Assembly (NCBI RefSeq): GCF_003990185.1
Contig: NZ_RZHF01000028.1
Coordinates: 183,638 to 247,637 of the forward strand
Reading direction: 5' to 3'
DNA: 64,000 nucleotides
Origin: Vreelandella nanhaiensis
GTDB taxonomy: Bacteria > Pseudomonadota > Gammaproteobacteria > Pseudomonadales > Halomonadaceae
Below are positions 21,125 through 30,566 of the stretch, in pieces. A program made the position numbers and the translations under genes. Position 1 is the first letter of the stretch, and the number at the start of each line of letters is the position of its first letter. A model generated the notes under the pieces. It was not told where the DNA came from. It saw only the letters and a program-made list of their open reading frames with translations, and did not search any database.

Positions 21125-22036
21125 ATGATCAGACAACGCACCCTACAAAACGTCATCCGCGCCACTGGAGTGGGTCTGCACTCTGGAAAGAAAGTCCATT
21201 TGGCTTTGCGTCCGGCGCCGGCAAACACCGGGATTGTGTTTGTTAGAACCGATCTGGATCCTGTGGTTCATGTTCCTGCTCGTGCCGAGCTGGTAGAAGA
21301 TACTAAACTTTGCACGGCTCTCTCTTTCGAAGGTGTCAAGGTAGCAACCGTTGAGCACTTGATGTCTGCCTTTGCGGGCTTGGGTATCGATAATGCTTAT
21401 GTTGACCTTAGTGCGCCTGAAGTGCCGATTATGGACGGCAGTGCCAGTCCGTTTGTATTTCTAATTCAGTCGGCGGGCATTCTTGAACAAGATTCACCGA
21501 AAAAGTTTATTCGCATCAAGCGGCGTGTCTCCGTCAGCGATGGCGATAAAGAAGCTGTTTTCTTGCCTCATCAAGGTTTTAAGGTCTCATTTACCATCGA
21601 TTTTGATCACCCGGTATTTGAACAGCAGAAGCAGACGGCGCTTATCGATTTCTCTACTACCTCTTTCGTCAAGGAAGTCTCTCGGGCGCGAACCTTCGGG
21701 TTCATGAAAGATCTGGAGTTTTTGCGCTCCAATAATCTGGCCCTGGGGGGAAGCCTTGATAACGCGGTAGTAATTGATGATTATCGTATCGTCAACGAAG
21801 GTGGCCTGCGCTATGAAGATGAATTCGTCAAACATAAGGTGCTGGACGCCATCGGTGATCTGTATCAGTTAGGTCACAGCCTTATTGGCGAGTTCCATGG
21901 CGTCAAATCAGGCCATGCGCTAAATAACCAGCTATGTCGTGAATTGATGGCTCAGCCGGATGCATTTGAGGTCGTGACGTTTGAAGGCGAAAAGGCGGTT
22001 GCACCTATTTCGTATGCAGCGCCTGCCATGGCTTAA
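21125..22036 (+). CDS. lpxC: UDP-3-O-acyl-N-acetylglucosamine deacetylase
   Basis: A 303-residue zinc amidase that performs the committed step of lipid A synthesis. The first zinc ligand sits in [10 protein letters not shown] (H78); the second set is in '[15 protein letters not shown]' (His and Asp about residues 237-241), and '[16 protein letters not shown]' carries the catalytic histidine. Length matches E. coli LpxC (305). It stands alone between ftsZ and dciA, with its own terminator. Confidence 0.96.
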   Translation: MIRQRTLQNVIRATGVGLHSGKKVHLALRPAPANTGIVFVRTDLDPVVHVPARAELVEDTKLCTALSFEGVKVATVEHLMSAFAGLGIDNAYVDLSAPEVPIMDGSASPFVFLIQSAGILEQDSPKKFIRIKRRVSVSDGDKEAVFLPHQGFKVSFTIDFDHPVFEQQKQTALIDFSTTSFVKEVSRARTFGFMKDLEFLRSNNLALGGSLDNAVVIDDYRIVNEGGLRYEDEFVKHKVLDAIGDLYQLGHSLIGEFHGVKSGHALNNQLCRELMAQPDAFEVVTFEGEKAVAPISYAAPAMA

Positions 22037-22075
22037 TCGGTACTCATATAGATGTATATACCTATGTGACATATA

Positions 22076-22105
22076 AAAAGCACCGCCCAGGCGGTGCTTT
22101 TCGCA
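22076..22105 (+). terminator. Intrinsic terminator of lpxC
   Basis: AAAAGCACCGC (22076-22086) pairs with GCGGTGCTTTT (22091-22101) around a CCAG loop, followed by a partly T-rich tail. It lies 40 bases after the lpxC stop. It can also work for the convergent dciA transcript, because the A-rich left side reads as a T tract on the other strand. Confidence 0.85.
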
Positions 22106-22212
22106 TTTTATGTGGATTCATTTTGGAAAAGGCGATTAAAAACTTTTAGGTATTAGACTTGCTGTATGCACTGGCTAATTAAAGGCTGGGATAGGTAATT
22201 AAGCGGAGAAGC

Positions 22213-22671
22213 TTATTGAGTAGGAGCATGCGAGGCTAAGCGCTCCAAAGCTTTTCGAAGCGCTGGGTTATGGGTGTCGCTTGCACAGTCGGCCAGAGTT
22301 TTGCCCGCAGTGACTGACAGGTTTCGTGTATTGCGTAGCGGGGCTTCCACCGGACGAATAGGACGAACCTTGAAGGTAAAGCCATTTACCGCTTCAAAGC
22401 CTGGCAGCTGGTGCACTAGGGTTAGCAGTCTGCTCTGCTCAAAGCGAAGCCATGTCAACCAGCTCGCCTGACTGCTAATCAGCGTCAAGCGGCCGTCTTT
22501 AAAGCCGCCAACGAAAATATGGCGACGCATTTCTTCAGGCAAATGAGCCCTTAAGTGGCACTGGGCCTGGTCAATCAAGCGGGATTGGCGCATTAGCTGG
22601 CCAATATCGCCAGACTTGTTGAGCAGTCGGGAGATGGGCTGTGCGTGAGAACGCTTAACCTTTATACTCAT
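22213..22671 (-). CDS. dciA: DUF721 protein, DciA-like helicase operator
   Basis: A 152-residue DUF721 protein. Members called DciA interact with the replicative helicase DnaB in bacteria lacking DnaC. Family features are the N-terminal 'ISRLLNKSGDIGQLMRQ' helix and the central 'LRAHLPEEMRRHIFVGGFKDGRLTLISSQASW' region with its KH-like pattern (quoted here in part). The C-terminal third is probably disordered. Its place between lpxC and secA is common in Pseudomonas and relatives. Only weak similarity to characterised DciA can be judged by eye, so the symbol rests on family and context. Confidence 0.75.
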   Translation of the reverse strand: MSIKVKRSHAQPISRLLNKSGDIGQLMRQSRLIDQAQCHLRAHLPEEMRRHIFVGGFKDGRLTLISSQASWLTWLRFEQSRLLTLVHQLPGFEAVNGFTFKVRPIRPVEAPLRNTRNLSVTAGKTLADCASDTHNPALRKALERLASHAPTQ

Positions 22672-22780
22672 ACGCTTGATTCCTAAGATAACCCTTTTAA
22701 TTTATTAATCAGTAACCATATAAGCATGACGCTGCGTTACTGAATGCAGAGCCTAACACGCTCAGGAGCCAACCCACAGT

Positions 22781-23143
22781 ATGTCACCAACGCTTAATGC
22801 TTTTTCAGCCATGCCGCGACGCCAACGTCGTCATGGTCTAGCGCGTTGGTGGCTCGCCGGGCTGCTGGTTAGCTGCTTGCTTCCCAGTAGTTTAGTGTCT
22901 TCCGACATTTTTCGGGGTACTGAGCGTAGTATTAGCGCATGTTTGTGGGTGCCTGCCAGCTTGCGTGCCCAATCACGTTGGACCGCCAAAAGGCGTCGCG
23001 TATTCATGTGTTGCAGGCGGCGTGTTAAACGCGTGGCCGTGCTGCGCCATTTTCTACCGGATTATCTGCTTTTTAAGCGCCAGGTCGCAGCGCAAGATGT
23101 ATTGACCCAACGTGGCCCGCCAAACGTTCTCACAGTTTACTAA
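22781..23143 (+). CDS. Short secretory ORF upstream of secA with C-terminal Arg-Gly-Pro-Pro; candidate SecM-like arrest peptide
   Basis: A 120-codon ORF I do not recognise by homology. A CAGGAG site (22763-22768) lies 12 bases before the ATG. Residues 1-23 are basic (RRQRRHGLARW), followed by a hydrophobic stretch (WLAGLLVSCLLPSSLV, residues 24-39), giving a signal peptide with a long N-region as in E. coli SecM. The middle is very basic and has no visible domain. The end is FKRQVAAQDVLTQ then R111-G112-P113-P114 and six more residues. R-x-x-P with Pro in the decoding site is the core of SecM (RAGP) and RAPP-type arrest peptides; F98 falls where SecM has its required Phe. It stops 72 bases before secA. 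Whether it stalls ribosomes is inference; it could also be a decayed gene. Confidence 0.6.
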   Translation: MSPTLNAFSAMPRRQRRHGLARWWLAGLLVSCLLPSSLVSSDIFRGTERSISACLWVPASLRAQSRWTAKRRRVFMCCRRRVKRVAVLRHFLPDYLLFKRQVAAQDVLTQRGPPNVLTVY

Positions 23144-23215
23144 TACACCCTTCTATTTGCCTTATACGGAACAGGGCGAAACCCATTGGGTCGCTCTTGA
23201 TGATGTGGAAATTTC
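23104..23215 (+). promoter_or_regulatory. secA leader with two mutually exclusive RNA pairings
   Basis: GACCCAA at 23104-23110, just before the Arg-Gly-Pro-Pro codons, is perfectly complementary to TTGGGTC at 23186-23192. The same TTGGGTC can instead pair locally: GGGCG-AA-ACCC (23174-23184) with GGGTCGCTC (23188-23196). The weak secA ribosome binding site (GTGGAA, 23205-23210) lies just downstream. A ribosome halted on 23111-23122 would cover the upstream arm and force the alternative fold. Confidence 0.45.
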
Positions 23216-25960
23216 ATGATTAATAATTTATTACGCAAAGTTGTTGGCTCCAAGAACGACCGTGAAGTAAAACGCATGCAGAAAAACGTGCATAGCATCA
23301 ATATTCTAGAGGCTGAGTTTGAAGGGCTGACAGATGGTGAGCTTCAAGGTAAAACGGCTGAGCTGCGCCAGCGTTTGAATGATGGTGAAACGCTGGATAA
23401 TCTTTTGCCCGTTGCTTTTGCCATTGTGCGTGAGGCTAGCAAGCGAGTGATGGGCATGCGCCATTTTGATGTGCAAATGGTCGGGGGTATGACGCTGCAC
23501 CGTGGCCGCATTGCCGAGATGAAAACGGGTGAAGGTAAAACCCTGGTAGCAACACTTGCAGTTTATCTGAATGCGTTACCCGGAAAAGGCGTTCACGTGG
23601 TTACGGTAAATGACTACCTCGCCCGGCGTGATGCCGAGTGGATGCGTCCGCTGTATGAATTTCTGGGCCTTTCCGTCGGAGTTATCTTTGCTGGTCAGAC
23701 GGGTGAAGAAAAGCGCCACGCCTATAAGTGCGATATTACCTACGGCACCAATAACGAATTCGGGTTTGACTACCTGCGCGACAACATGGCGTTCTCGCTA
23801 GAAGATAAAGTGCAGCGTGGCCTGCATTACGCCATCGTCGATGAGGTGGACTCCATCTTGATTGATGAGGCGCGTACGCCCCTAATCATTTCAGGCGCAG
23901 TGGATGAAAATACCAACCTTTATAACGTCGTTAACAAGCTCGCCCAGAAGCTTGAAAAGGGTGAAGTATCGGAAGACGACGATGTGCCCGCCTCCGGCGA
24001 TTTCGTGCTGGATGAAAAGCAAAAGCAGGTTGAACTGACCGAGCAGGGACACAACAGGGTTGAGGAGTTGATGCAGGCAGAGGGTCTTCTTAAAGAAGGC
24101 GAATCGCTTTATGCCGCTCAAAATCTCAATCTGTTGCAGCACATGCATTCTGCGCTGCGTGCCCGCCACCTGTATCAAATTGACGTCGATTACATCGTGT
24201 CGGAAGGCCAGGTGGTTATTGTTGATGAACATACCGGTCGGACAATGCCAGGGCGCCGTTGGTCAGAAGGTCTTCATCAGGCAGTTGAGGCCAAAGAAGG
24301 CGTGACCGTTCAGCGGGAAAGTCAGACGCTGGCATCGACCACCTTCCAGAACTACTTCCGGCTGTATGAAAAGCTCTCCGGCATGACTGGTACCGCTGAC
24401 ACCGAAGCCTTTGAATTCCGCCAGATCTATGGGCTTGATGTTATCGTCATTCCGACCAATCGTGAGCTTGCGCGTAAAGACCTTAATGATCTGGTTTATC
24501 TGAGCGCAGAAGAAAAATACGAAGCGATCATCAAGGATGTCAGAACAGAGACTGAAGCTGGCCGCCCGGTGCTGGTAGGTACGGCTTCTATCGAAACATC
24601 TGAATATCTGGCACGCCTGATGCGCGATGCGGGCTTGGCGTTTAACGTGCTCAATGCCAAGCAACACCAAAGCGAAGCGGAAATTATTGCTCAGGCGGGC
24701 CGTCCAGGTGCCATCACCATTGCTACCAATATGGCAGGGCGGGGTACCGATATCATGCTGGGCGGTAACTGGGAGGCGGAAGCAGCCAAGCTCTCTAATC
24801 CTACCCAGGCGCAAATTGATGCCCTGAAAGCCGAGTGGGAGAAACGTCACGATGATGTTCTGAAGGCTGGCGGCTTGCACGTGATTGGCTCTGAGCGTCA
24901 CGAGTCGCGGCGTATCGATAACCAGCTGCGCGGCCGTGCCGGGCGCCAGGGCGATCCGGGGTCCACCCGTTTCTTCCTGTCACTGGAAGATAGCCTGATG
25001 CGCCTGTTTGGTTCAGATCGCGTCAAGCGGTTGATGCAGGCGCTGGGGCTTGAACGTGGTGAAGCCATTGAGCACAAGATGGTATCCAACGCGGTTGAGC
25101 GTGCGCAGAAAAAAGTCGAAGGACGCAACTTCGATATCCGCAAGCAGCTGCTTGAGTATGATGATGTTGCCAACGATCAGCGCCGGGTGATTTATGAGCA
25201 GCGCAACGAGGTACTGGCATCTGACGATATTTCCGAGGCGATTGTCGGTATCCGTGAAGAAGTGATGGAAGACACCATCAGCGATTTCGTGCCGCCCCAA
25301 AGCCTGGCTGAGCAGTGGGATCTGCCCGGGCTTGAAGCGCATCTTAAGACAGAATTCAATCTCGATGCGCCAGTTGTTCAGTGGGCGGCGGAAGATGAGC
25401 GACTCAGCGAAGAGAAGCTGCGTGAACGTTTGCAGACGATGCACCGCGAGGCCTATGCAGCCAAGGTGGATGCTGCGGGTGCTGCGTTGATTCGCCGCTT
25501 TGAAAAGCAGGTCATGCTACAAGTGCTTGATACTCGTTGGAAAGAGCATCTTCAATCAATGGACCATCTGCGCCGAGGTATTCACCTGCGCGGCTATGCC
25601 CAAAAGAATCCCAAACAGGAATATAAGCGCGAATCCTTTGAGCTGTTCCAACACCTGCTGACCAACATCAAGGCTGACGTAACGCGTATTCTTAGTCATG
25701 TGCAGGTACGCCAGCCTGAAGAAGTCGATGCGCTGGAGCAAAAGCGTCGTGAAGAGCTTGCTCGGGAAAAAGCCGCTGCGGCTAGTCGTCATGACGATGT
25801 GTCAGCCGGTGAAAACGTATCAGATGCTGAAGGGGCTGTTGCAGGCGATGCTGAGAACGTGCGTCCCGTGCGCCGCGAAGGTCCTAAGGTCGGACGCAAT
25901 GATCCGTGCTTGTGTGGCTCTGGCAAAAAGTACAAGCAGTGTTGCGGTAAATTAAGCTAA
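23216..25960 (+). CDS. secA: Preprotein translocase ATPase SecA
   Basis: A 914-residue motor ATPase that drives proteins through SecYEG. Walker A is [11 protein letters not shown] (about residues 102-112), Walker B '[20 protein letters not shown]', and motif '[20 protein letters not shown]' lies in the second nucleotide-binding fold. The C-terminal zinc-binding tail [14 protein letters not shown] binds SecB and ribosomes. The ATG follows only a weak ribosome binding site, in keeping with control by the upstream leader and short ORF. Confidence 0.97.
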   Translation: MINNLLRKVVGSKNDREVKRMQKNVHSINILEAEFEGLTDGELQGKTAELRQRLNDGETLDNLLPVAFAIVREASKRVMGMRHFDVQMVGGMTLHRGRIAEMKTGEGKTLVATLAVYLNALPGKGVHVVTVNDYLARRDAEWMRPLYEFLGLSVGVIFAGQTGEEKRHAYKCDITYGTNNEFGFDYLRDNMAFSLEDKVQRGLHYAIVDEVDSILIDEARTPLIISGAVDENTNLYNVVNKLAQKLEKGEVSEDDDVPASGDFVLDEKQKQVELTEQGHNRVEELMQAEGLLKEGESLYAAQNLNLLQHMHSALRARHLYQIDVDYIVSEGQVVIVDEHTGRTMPGRRWSEGLHQAVEAKEGVTVQRESQTLASTTFQNYFRLYEKLSGMTGTADTEAFEFRQIYGLDVIVIPTNRELARKDLNDLVYLSAEEKYEAIIKDVRTETEAGRPVLVGTASIETSEYLARLMRDAGLAFNVLNAKQHQSEAEIIAQAGRPGAITIATNMAGRGTDIMLGGNWEAEAAKLSNPTQAQIDALKAEWEKRHDDVLKAGGLHVIGSERHESRRIDNQLRGRAGRQGDPGSTRFFLSLEDSLMRLFGSDRVKRLMQALGLERGEAIEHKMVSNAVERAQKKVEGRNFDIRKQLLEYDDVANDQRRVIYEQRNEVLASDDISEAIVGIREEVMEDTISDFVPPQSLAEQWDLPGLEAHLKTEFNLDAPVVQWAAEDERLSEEKLRERLQTMHREAYAAKVDAAGAALIRRFEKQVMLQVLDTRWKEHLQSMDHLRRGIHLRGYAQKNPKQEYKRESFELFQHLLTNIKADVTRILSHVQVRQPEEVDALEQKRREELAREKAAAASRHDDVSAGENVSDAEGAVAGDAENVRPVRREGPKVGRNDPCLCGSGKKYKQCCGKLS

Positions 25961-25994
25961 TCAGGCATGTAGCCTTTAGGTAGAGGAGACGATC

Positions 25995-27224
25995 ATGGCG
26001 GTGGGAAATAGTCCCTTTCCGACGATGCCCCCCTTGGCGGGGGTGCGTCTAGGAAGTGCAATGGCGGGTATTAAAAAGCCGGGTCGTCGTGACATGGTGG
26101 TGATTGAACTACCTGCATCGGCAACTGTATCCGGCGTATTTACGCTTAATGCGTTTTGCGCCGCGCCGGTGTCAGTTGCCAAGGCGCATATTGAGCGTTG
26201 CCGTGCAGAGCGCAAGGCGCCCTGTTATTGGCTGATCAATACTGGCAATGCCAATGCAGGAACCGGCGAGCGTGGACTTGCAGATGCCTACGCGAGCTGT
26301 AGGGCGCTGGCCGAACAGGCCGGTGTTGCCGAGCATCAGGTATTGCCTTTCTCGACTGGAGTCATTGGTGAGCCGCTGCCCATGGAGCGTCTGCTGGCAG
26401 GCCTGGCTCCGGCGCTTGATTCCAAAGGGGAGCAGAGCGAGGCCTGGCAGCATGCGGGTGAAGGCATTCTTACGACAGATACCCGTGCCAAAGGTGCAAC
26501 GGTTACCGTACAGTTGAGCGGCGGGTCAGTGACCATCAACGGGATTACCAAAGGCTCCGGCATGATCAAGCCGAACATGGCCACCATGTTGGGCTTTGTA
26601 GTTACCGATGCGACAATTGAGCAGTCGCTGCTGGATCAATTGCTGCGCGAAACGGTGAATGGCTCTTTCAACTGTATAACCGTGGATAGCGATACTTCGA
26701 CCAACGATGCGTGCATGCTGGCGGCCACGGGGTCAGGTGCGGCAGTTGAAAGTAAAGCGGATATAGCGGCTTTTCGTGAGGCGCTGCAGCAGGTCATGAC
26801 AACGCTTGCCCAAGCGATCATTCGTGATGGTGAAGGCGCGACCAAGTTTGTCACGCTGCAGGTTGAAGCTGCCCAAACCCGTCAGGAAGCGTTGGATGTC
26901 GCATTTACCGTGGCGCACTCGCCGCTGGTTAAGACGGCGCTTTACGCCTCGGATGCCAATTGGGGGCGTATTCTAGCCGCCGTTGGCCGGGCCCCCGTGG
27001 ATGATTTTGACGTCAGCCGCGTGGTCATTGATCTGGGTGATGTGCGCCTGGTTGAGGATGGCGGGCGTGCTAGCAGCTACACTGAAGCGTTAGGCAGTGC
27101 GGTCATGGCACAGGAAGAAATCACCATTCGAATCGGCTTGGGCCGGGGGCAAGAAAGTGCCACCGTATGGACCTCTGATCTCTCTCATGACTACGTAAGC
27201 ATTAACGCAGACTATCGAAGCTAG
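25995..27224 (+). CDS. argJ: Bifunctional glutamate N-acetyltransferase / amino-acid acetyltransferase
   Basis: A 409-residue ArgJ (ornithine acetyltransferase fold) that recycles the acetyl group from N-acetylornithine to glutamate, and in bifunctional forms can also use acetyl-CoA. It is made as a precursor that cleaves itself before the Thr in KGSGMIKPNMATMLGF (near residue 195), where both sides of the cleavage site are conserved. 'LINTGNANAGTG' and 'CITVDSDTSTNDACML' are family marks. It follows secA by 34 bases, the order found in Pseudomonas. Whether it is mono- or bifunctional cannot be read from sequence alone. Confidence 0.93.
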   Translation: MAVGNSPFPTMPPLAGVRLGSAMAGIKKPGRRDMVVIELPASATVSGVFTLNAFCAAPVSVAKAHIERCRAERKAPCYWLINTGNANAGTGERGLADAYASCRALAEQAGVAEHQVLPFSTGVIGEPLPMERLLAGLAPALDSKGEQSEAWQHAGEGILTTDTRAKGATVTVQLSGGSVTINGITKGSGMIKPNMATMLGFVVTDATIEQSLLDQLLRETVNGSFNCITVDSDTSTNDACMLAATGSGAAVESKADIAAFREALQQVMTTLAQAIIRDGEGATKFVTLQVEAAQTRQEALDVAFTVAHSPLVKTALYASDANWGRILAAVGRAPVDDFDVSRVVIDLGDVRLVEDGGRASSYTEALGSAVMAQEEITIRIGLGRGQESATVWTSDLSHDYVSINADYRS

Positions 27225-27323
27225 CTGATAAGCCTGCAGTTTATCAGTGGCGATCAAAAGGCTCACGCAGCGAGTTGGCACCGGCAGTGATCCACCGGTG
27301 CGTACACAGTGGATAAAGACGTA

Positions 27324-28280
27324 ATGAATGTAATGGTAAAACGGCGGGTTCATGTCGCGGCAGCTGCCATGATAAGCGCCGATCAGAAAAAAGTACTGAT
27401 CGCACGTCGCCCCTCGAATGTTGATCAGGGCGGTCTGTGGGAATTTCCCGGCGGTAAGCTGGCGCCTTATGAAACAGGCCTGGAAGGCTTGAAGCGCGAG
27501 CTGCACGAAGAGCTCGGCGTTGAGATTATTCGCGCGCAGCCTCTGATCCGTGTGCATCACGAATATCCGGACAAGCATATTCTGCTGGATGTCTGGCAGG
27601 TGCATGAGTTTGCGGGCGAGCCTTTTGGCCGCGAAGGTCAGGCTGTGCGTTGGGTGCCCATGGAGGAGTTGGTTAATTATCCTTTCCCGGCCGCCAATCT
27701 ACCTATCCTGCGGGCGGTAATGCTGCCTACCGAGTACCTGATTACCATGGAGGAGGCCGATGAAGCGCGGTTTGATGCGTTTCTGGAGCGGGCTTTACAG
27801 GAAGATAATATTCGCCTGGTACAGCTGCGAGCCAAGGAGCTGGATGAAGCAGGTTACGTGGCGCGTGCTGAGCGTGCGTTGAAGCTGTGCCGCCAGTATG
27901 GAGCCAGCCTGCTACTTAACGGTGAGCCCAAGCTACTTGAGCAGGTAGATGCCGATGGCATTCACCTGACCAGCGAGCGGCTGATGGAGCTTGACCGGCG
28001 CCCGATCGCCGAAAGCAAATGGCTGTCTGCCTCTACCCACAACCAGGCGCAGCTCTCTCAGGCAGCCGTCTTGGGCTGCGATTTTGTAACACTTTCGCCG
28101 CTACGCACCACACCTTCACACCCGGAAGTGGCGCCAATGGGTTGGCATGATTTTCAGCAGTTGGTCGAGCGTGCAGGCATGCCGGTATTTGCCCTTGGCG
28201 GCATGACGCGCTTTGATGCAAACCACGCCCGTGCCGTGGGCGCTCAGGGAATTGCCTCGATTCGCGATTTCTGGAAGTAA
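27324..28280 (+). CDS. mutT: Nudix hydrolase (MutT) fused to a ThiE/TenI-like domain
   Basis: 318 residues. Residues about 5-130 are a MutT-type Nudix domain: GGKLAPYETGLEGLKRELHEELGV matches the Nudix box (GX5EX7REUXEEXGU), and the 'RRPSNVDQGGLWEFPGG' block is typical for 8-oxo-dGTP clean-up enzymes. Residues about 150-318 resemble thiamine-phosphate synthase/TenI: 'LVQLRAKELDE', 'GIHLTSERL', 'TLSPLRTTPSHP', 'VFALGGM'. The usual phosphate and pyrimidine-binding HVGQ segment reads HLTS, so the second domain may not make thiamine phosphate. The start is uncertain: GTG 27309, ATG 27324 or ATG 27333, none with a strong ribosome binding site. Confidence 0.88.
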   Translation: MNVMVKRRVHVAAAAMISADQKKVLIARRPSNVDQGGLWEFPGGKLAPYETGLEGLKRELHEELGVEIIRAQPLIRVHHEYPDKHILLDVWQVHEFAGEPFGREGQAVRWVPMEELVNYPFPAANLPILRAVMLPTEYLITMEEADEARFDAFLERALQEDNIRLVQLRAKELDEAGYVARAERALKLCRQYGASLLLNGEPKLLEQVDADGIHLTSERLMELDRRPIAESKWLSASTHNQAQLSQAAVLGCDFVTLSPLRTTPSHPEVAPMGWHDFQQLVERAGMPVFALGGMTRFDANHARAVGAQGIASIRDFWK

Positions 28281-28292
28281 GCGCTGCGCTAA

Positions 28293-28339
28293 AAAACGCC
28301 TGCAGGATACGCTCAAAATGAGCGTCCTGCAGGCGTTTT
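28293..28339 (+). terminator. Bidirectional terminator between mutT and aguB
   Basis: A very strong hairpin: AAAACGCCTGCAGG then a 2-nt bulge and ACGCTCA, loop AAA, and TGAGCGT plus CCTGCAGGCGTTTT on the right arm (21 pairs). It has A and T tracts on its two sides, so it can end both the plus-strand mutT transcript and the minus-strand aguAB transcript. Confidence 0.9.
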
Positions 28340-28374
28340 CGTTAATCGCAACCTACGGGTACCGGTTTGGGCGT

Positions 28375-29289
28375 TTAGTCACGAAAACGCCGGGTAAGGT
28401 CGCCGTAGGCATCCACGCGGCGGTCGCGTAAATAGGGCCAGATTCGCCGGGTGTTTTCGCTGCGTGCCATATCGATGGTCACCACCAACTGCTCGGCTTC
28501 CTCGCCGCCATGGGCGAGTAATTCGCCCTGAGGCCCGCAGATAAAGCTTCCTCCCCAGAATTGAATGCCATCGCCAACGCCTGAATGATCCGCTTCAAAG
28601 CCTATCCGGTTGGCAACAATGACAGGCAGGCCATTGGCAACGCCGTGCGAGCGCTGAATCAATGTCCAGGCTTCTTTCTGGCGGGCTTTTTCGGCCTCAT
28701 CATCATTAGGATCCCAGCCAATGGCCGTGGGATAAAGCAGCAGGTCCGCGCCTGCCAGCGCCATCAAGCGGGCGGCTTCAGGGTACCACTGATCCCAGCA
28801 GACCAGCACGCCCAGCCGACCAAGCGATGTATCAATTGGAGTAAAGCCTTCGTGGCGAGCCGCATCGTGATCGCCTGGGGTAAAGTAGAATTTCTCATAA
28901 AAAGCCGGGTCGTCCGGGATATGCATCTTACGATACTGGCCCACACGGCCTTTATCTCGATCATACACCACGGCGGTGTTGTGATAGAGTCCGGGCGCAC
29001 GGCGTTCAAATAGCGAGCCTACCAGCACGATATCCAGCTCGCGGGCCAAGGCTTCCAGATGCTTGCCGGTAGGTCCATCCAGAGGCTCGGCCAAATCAAA
29101 CAGCGCCGGGTCTTCAAACTGGCAAAAGTAGTGGGTGGCATGCAGTTCTTGAAGCATGACCAGCTGCGCACCACGCTTAACCGCATCCCGAATGCCCGCT
29201 TCACTGGCGGCAAGGCTTTGGGTCTTATCGGGCCAGGCTTGCTGCTGCACAACTCCAACCGTTAGGTTATTGACCAACGTGGTAGTCAT
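28375..29289 (-). CDS. aguB: N-carbamoylputrescine amidase
   Basis: A 304-residue nitrilase-superfamily hydrolase converting N-carbamoylputrescine to putrescine, CO2 and ammonia. The catalytic triad is visible as Glu in MLQELHATHYF, Lys in 'YRKMHIPDDPAFYEKFYF' and Cys in VLVCWDQWYPEAAR. The substrate-specific pattern agrees with plant and Pseudomonas AguB. It follows aguA by 9 bases on the same strand, behind an AAGGAG site, so the two genes form an agmatine-to-putrescine operon. Confidence 0.93.
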   Translation of the reverse strand: MTTTLVNNLTVGVVQQQAWPDKTQSLAASEAGIRDAVKRGAQLVMLQELHATHYFCQFEDPALFDLAEPLDGPTGKHLEALARELDIVLVGSLFERRAPGLYHNTAVVYDRDKGRVGQYRKMHIPDDPAFYEKFYFTPGDHDAARHEGFTPIDTSLGRLGVLVCWDQWYPEAARLMALAGADLLLYPTAIGWDPNDDEAEKARQKEAWTLIQRSHGVANGLPVIVANRIGFEADHSGVGDGIQFWGGSFICGPQGELLAHGGEEAEQLVVTIDMARSENTRRIWPYLRDRRVDAYGDLTRRFRD

Positions 29290-29298
29290 CGTTGCTCC

Positions 29299-30363
29299 TT
29301 ACTGATTAGGGGAGGCCGCCTTAAGCGTACCTTTGGGCAGTTGCATGGTGAGGCAGTGCAGGCTGCCATGCTGGCGAATAACGCTTGAACACTCAATGGG
29401 AATCAGCGTGTGGTCCGGAAAGGCCTTTGCCAAAGCATTAAGCGCCGCCATGTCCGCCGGGTCGCCGTAAGTGGGTACTAGCACCGCCTGATTGATAATC
29501 AGAAAATTGGCGTAGGTGGCTGGCAGCCGATGGCCATCTTCAGGATCAAGGCACGCCTTGGGCCATGGCAGGGCAATCAGCCGGTAGGCTTCGCCGTTGC
29601 GCTGACGAAAAGCTTTGAGTTCCTGCTCCATTGCCGACAGTGCTGAGTAATGCGGGTCTGTCGGGTCGTCGCAGCGGATATAGGCAATGGTCGATGGATC
29701 ACAAAAGCGCGCCAGGGTATCAATGTGACTATCGGTATCATCACCTTCCAAATGACCGTTGGCTAACCATAAGACACGATCAACCCCAAAATCCTCAGCG
29801 AGTAGCGCCTCGACGTCCTGGCGCGTAAGGTGCGGATTGCGGTTAGGGTTGAGCAGGCAAGCCTCGGTGGTCAGCAGGGTGCCTTCGCCATCAGTTTCGA
29901 TAGCACCGCCTTCCAGCACCATATCGCGGGAGGCGATGGGGCATGCCCAGACGCCGGCATCGGCTAACATCTGGGTAAGCTGGTTATCGCGCTCGGCAGG
30001 AAATTTGCCACCCCAGCCGGTAAAGGTGTAGTCCAGCAGTTGCAGCTGGCCTTCGTCGTCAACTACCGTGATAGGACCGTGATCGCGCGCCCAAGTGTCG
30101 TCAGTGGGTACAACCACAAGCTTGAGCTGCTGCGCTGGTACACCATAAGCTTGAAACGTTGCCTTGACTCTGGCACAGGTTGTCTCATCTGGCACGCTGA
30201 TCACTACCTGCTGGTAGTTGACGGTTGCCAGTACGATGCGCTCTAGAACGGCCTCAATGCGGGGCAGAAGTGATTCCCAGTCGCCGTCAGGGCGTGGCCA
30301 GGTCAGTTGCAGGCCATCCTGAGGATGCCACTCCGGAAGCAGACGATACGTTGTGTCAGCCAA
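29299..30363 (-). CDS. aguA: Agmatine deiminase
   Basis: A 354-residue member of the peptidyl-arginine deiminase fold that turns agmatine into N-carbamoylputrescine. Visible marks are 'DTWARDHGPITV' (about residues 87-98), 'GWGGKFPAERDN', 'LEGGAIETDGEGTLLTTEACLL' in pieces, 'NGHLEGDDTDSHID', and the catalytic Cys in 'GSLHCLTMQLP' near the C-terminus. The start is probably TTG at 30363, seven bases after an AGAGG site; another TTG six bases upstream is too close to it. No regulator gene (aguR) is adjacent. Confidence 0.92.
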   Translation of the reverse strand: MADTTYRLLPEWHPQDGLQLTWPRPDGDWESLLPRIEAVLERIVLATVNYQQVVISVPDETTCARVKATFQAYGVPAQQLKLVVVPTDDTWARDHGPITVVDDEGQLQLLDYTFTGWGGKFPAERDNQLTQMLADAGVWACPIASRDMVLEGGAIETDGEGTLLTTEACLLNPNRNPHLTRQDVEALLAEDFGVDRVLWLANGHLEGDDTDSHIDTLARFCDPSTIAYIRCDDPTDPHYSALSAMEQELKAFRQRNGEAYRLIALPWPKACLDPEDGHRLPATYANFLIINQAVLVPTYGDPADMAALNALAKAFPDHTLIPIECSSVIRQHGSLHCLTMQLPKGTLKAASPNQ

Positions 30364-30566
30364 CGTCAAACCTCTCTTGGTAATGAAAAGAAGCCAGCAT
30401 GCGCTTGGTGAACAAGGCGCGCAAATGGGCGCAATGTAGGGGGTCGCCGGACAACTTGCAAGCTTTAAGGAAGTCAGCCCGTATCGCGCTGCGCTAACGG
30501 CCGTTTTGCATGCAGTATTGCTAAAAAAACCGTACCATGAGCGGCTTATTACTAAGGAATGACGCC

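Noticed and set aside
22672..23215. Decayed M23 peptidase gene between dciA and secA
   Set aside because: Some relatives carry an M23 peptidase here, but I could find no HxxxD or HxH-like remnant in any frame; the short ORF has a coherent signal and C-terminal motif instead.
24263..24901. 212-codon minus-strand frame opposite secA
   Set aside because: Antisense to the conserved secA motor domain; codon pattern mirrors the secA frame.
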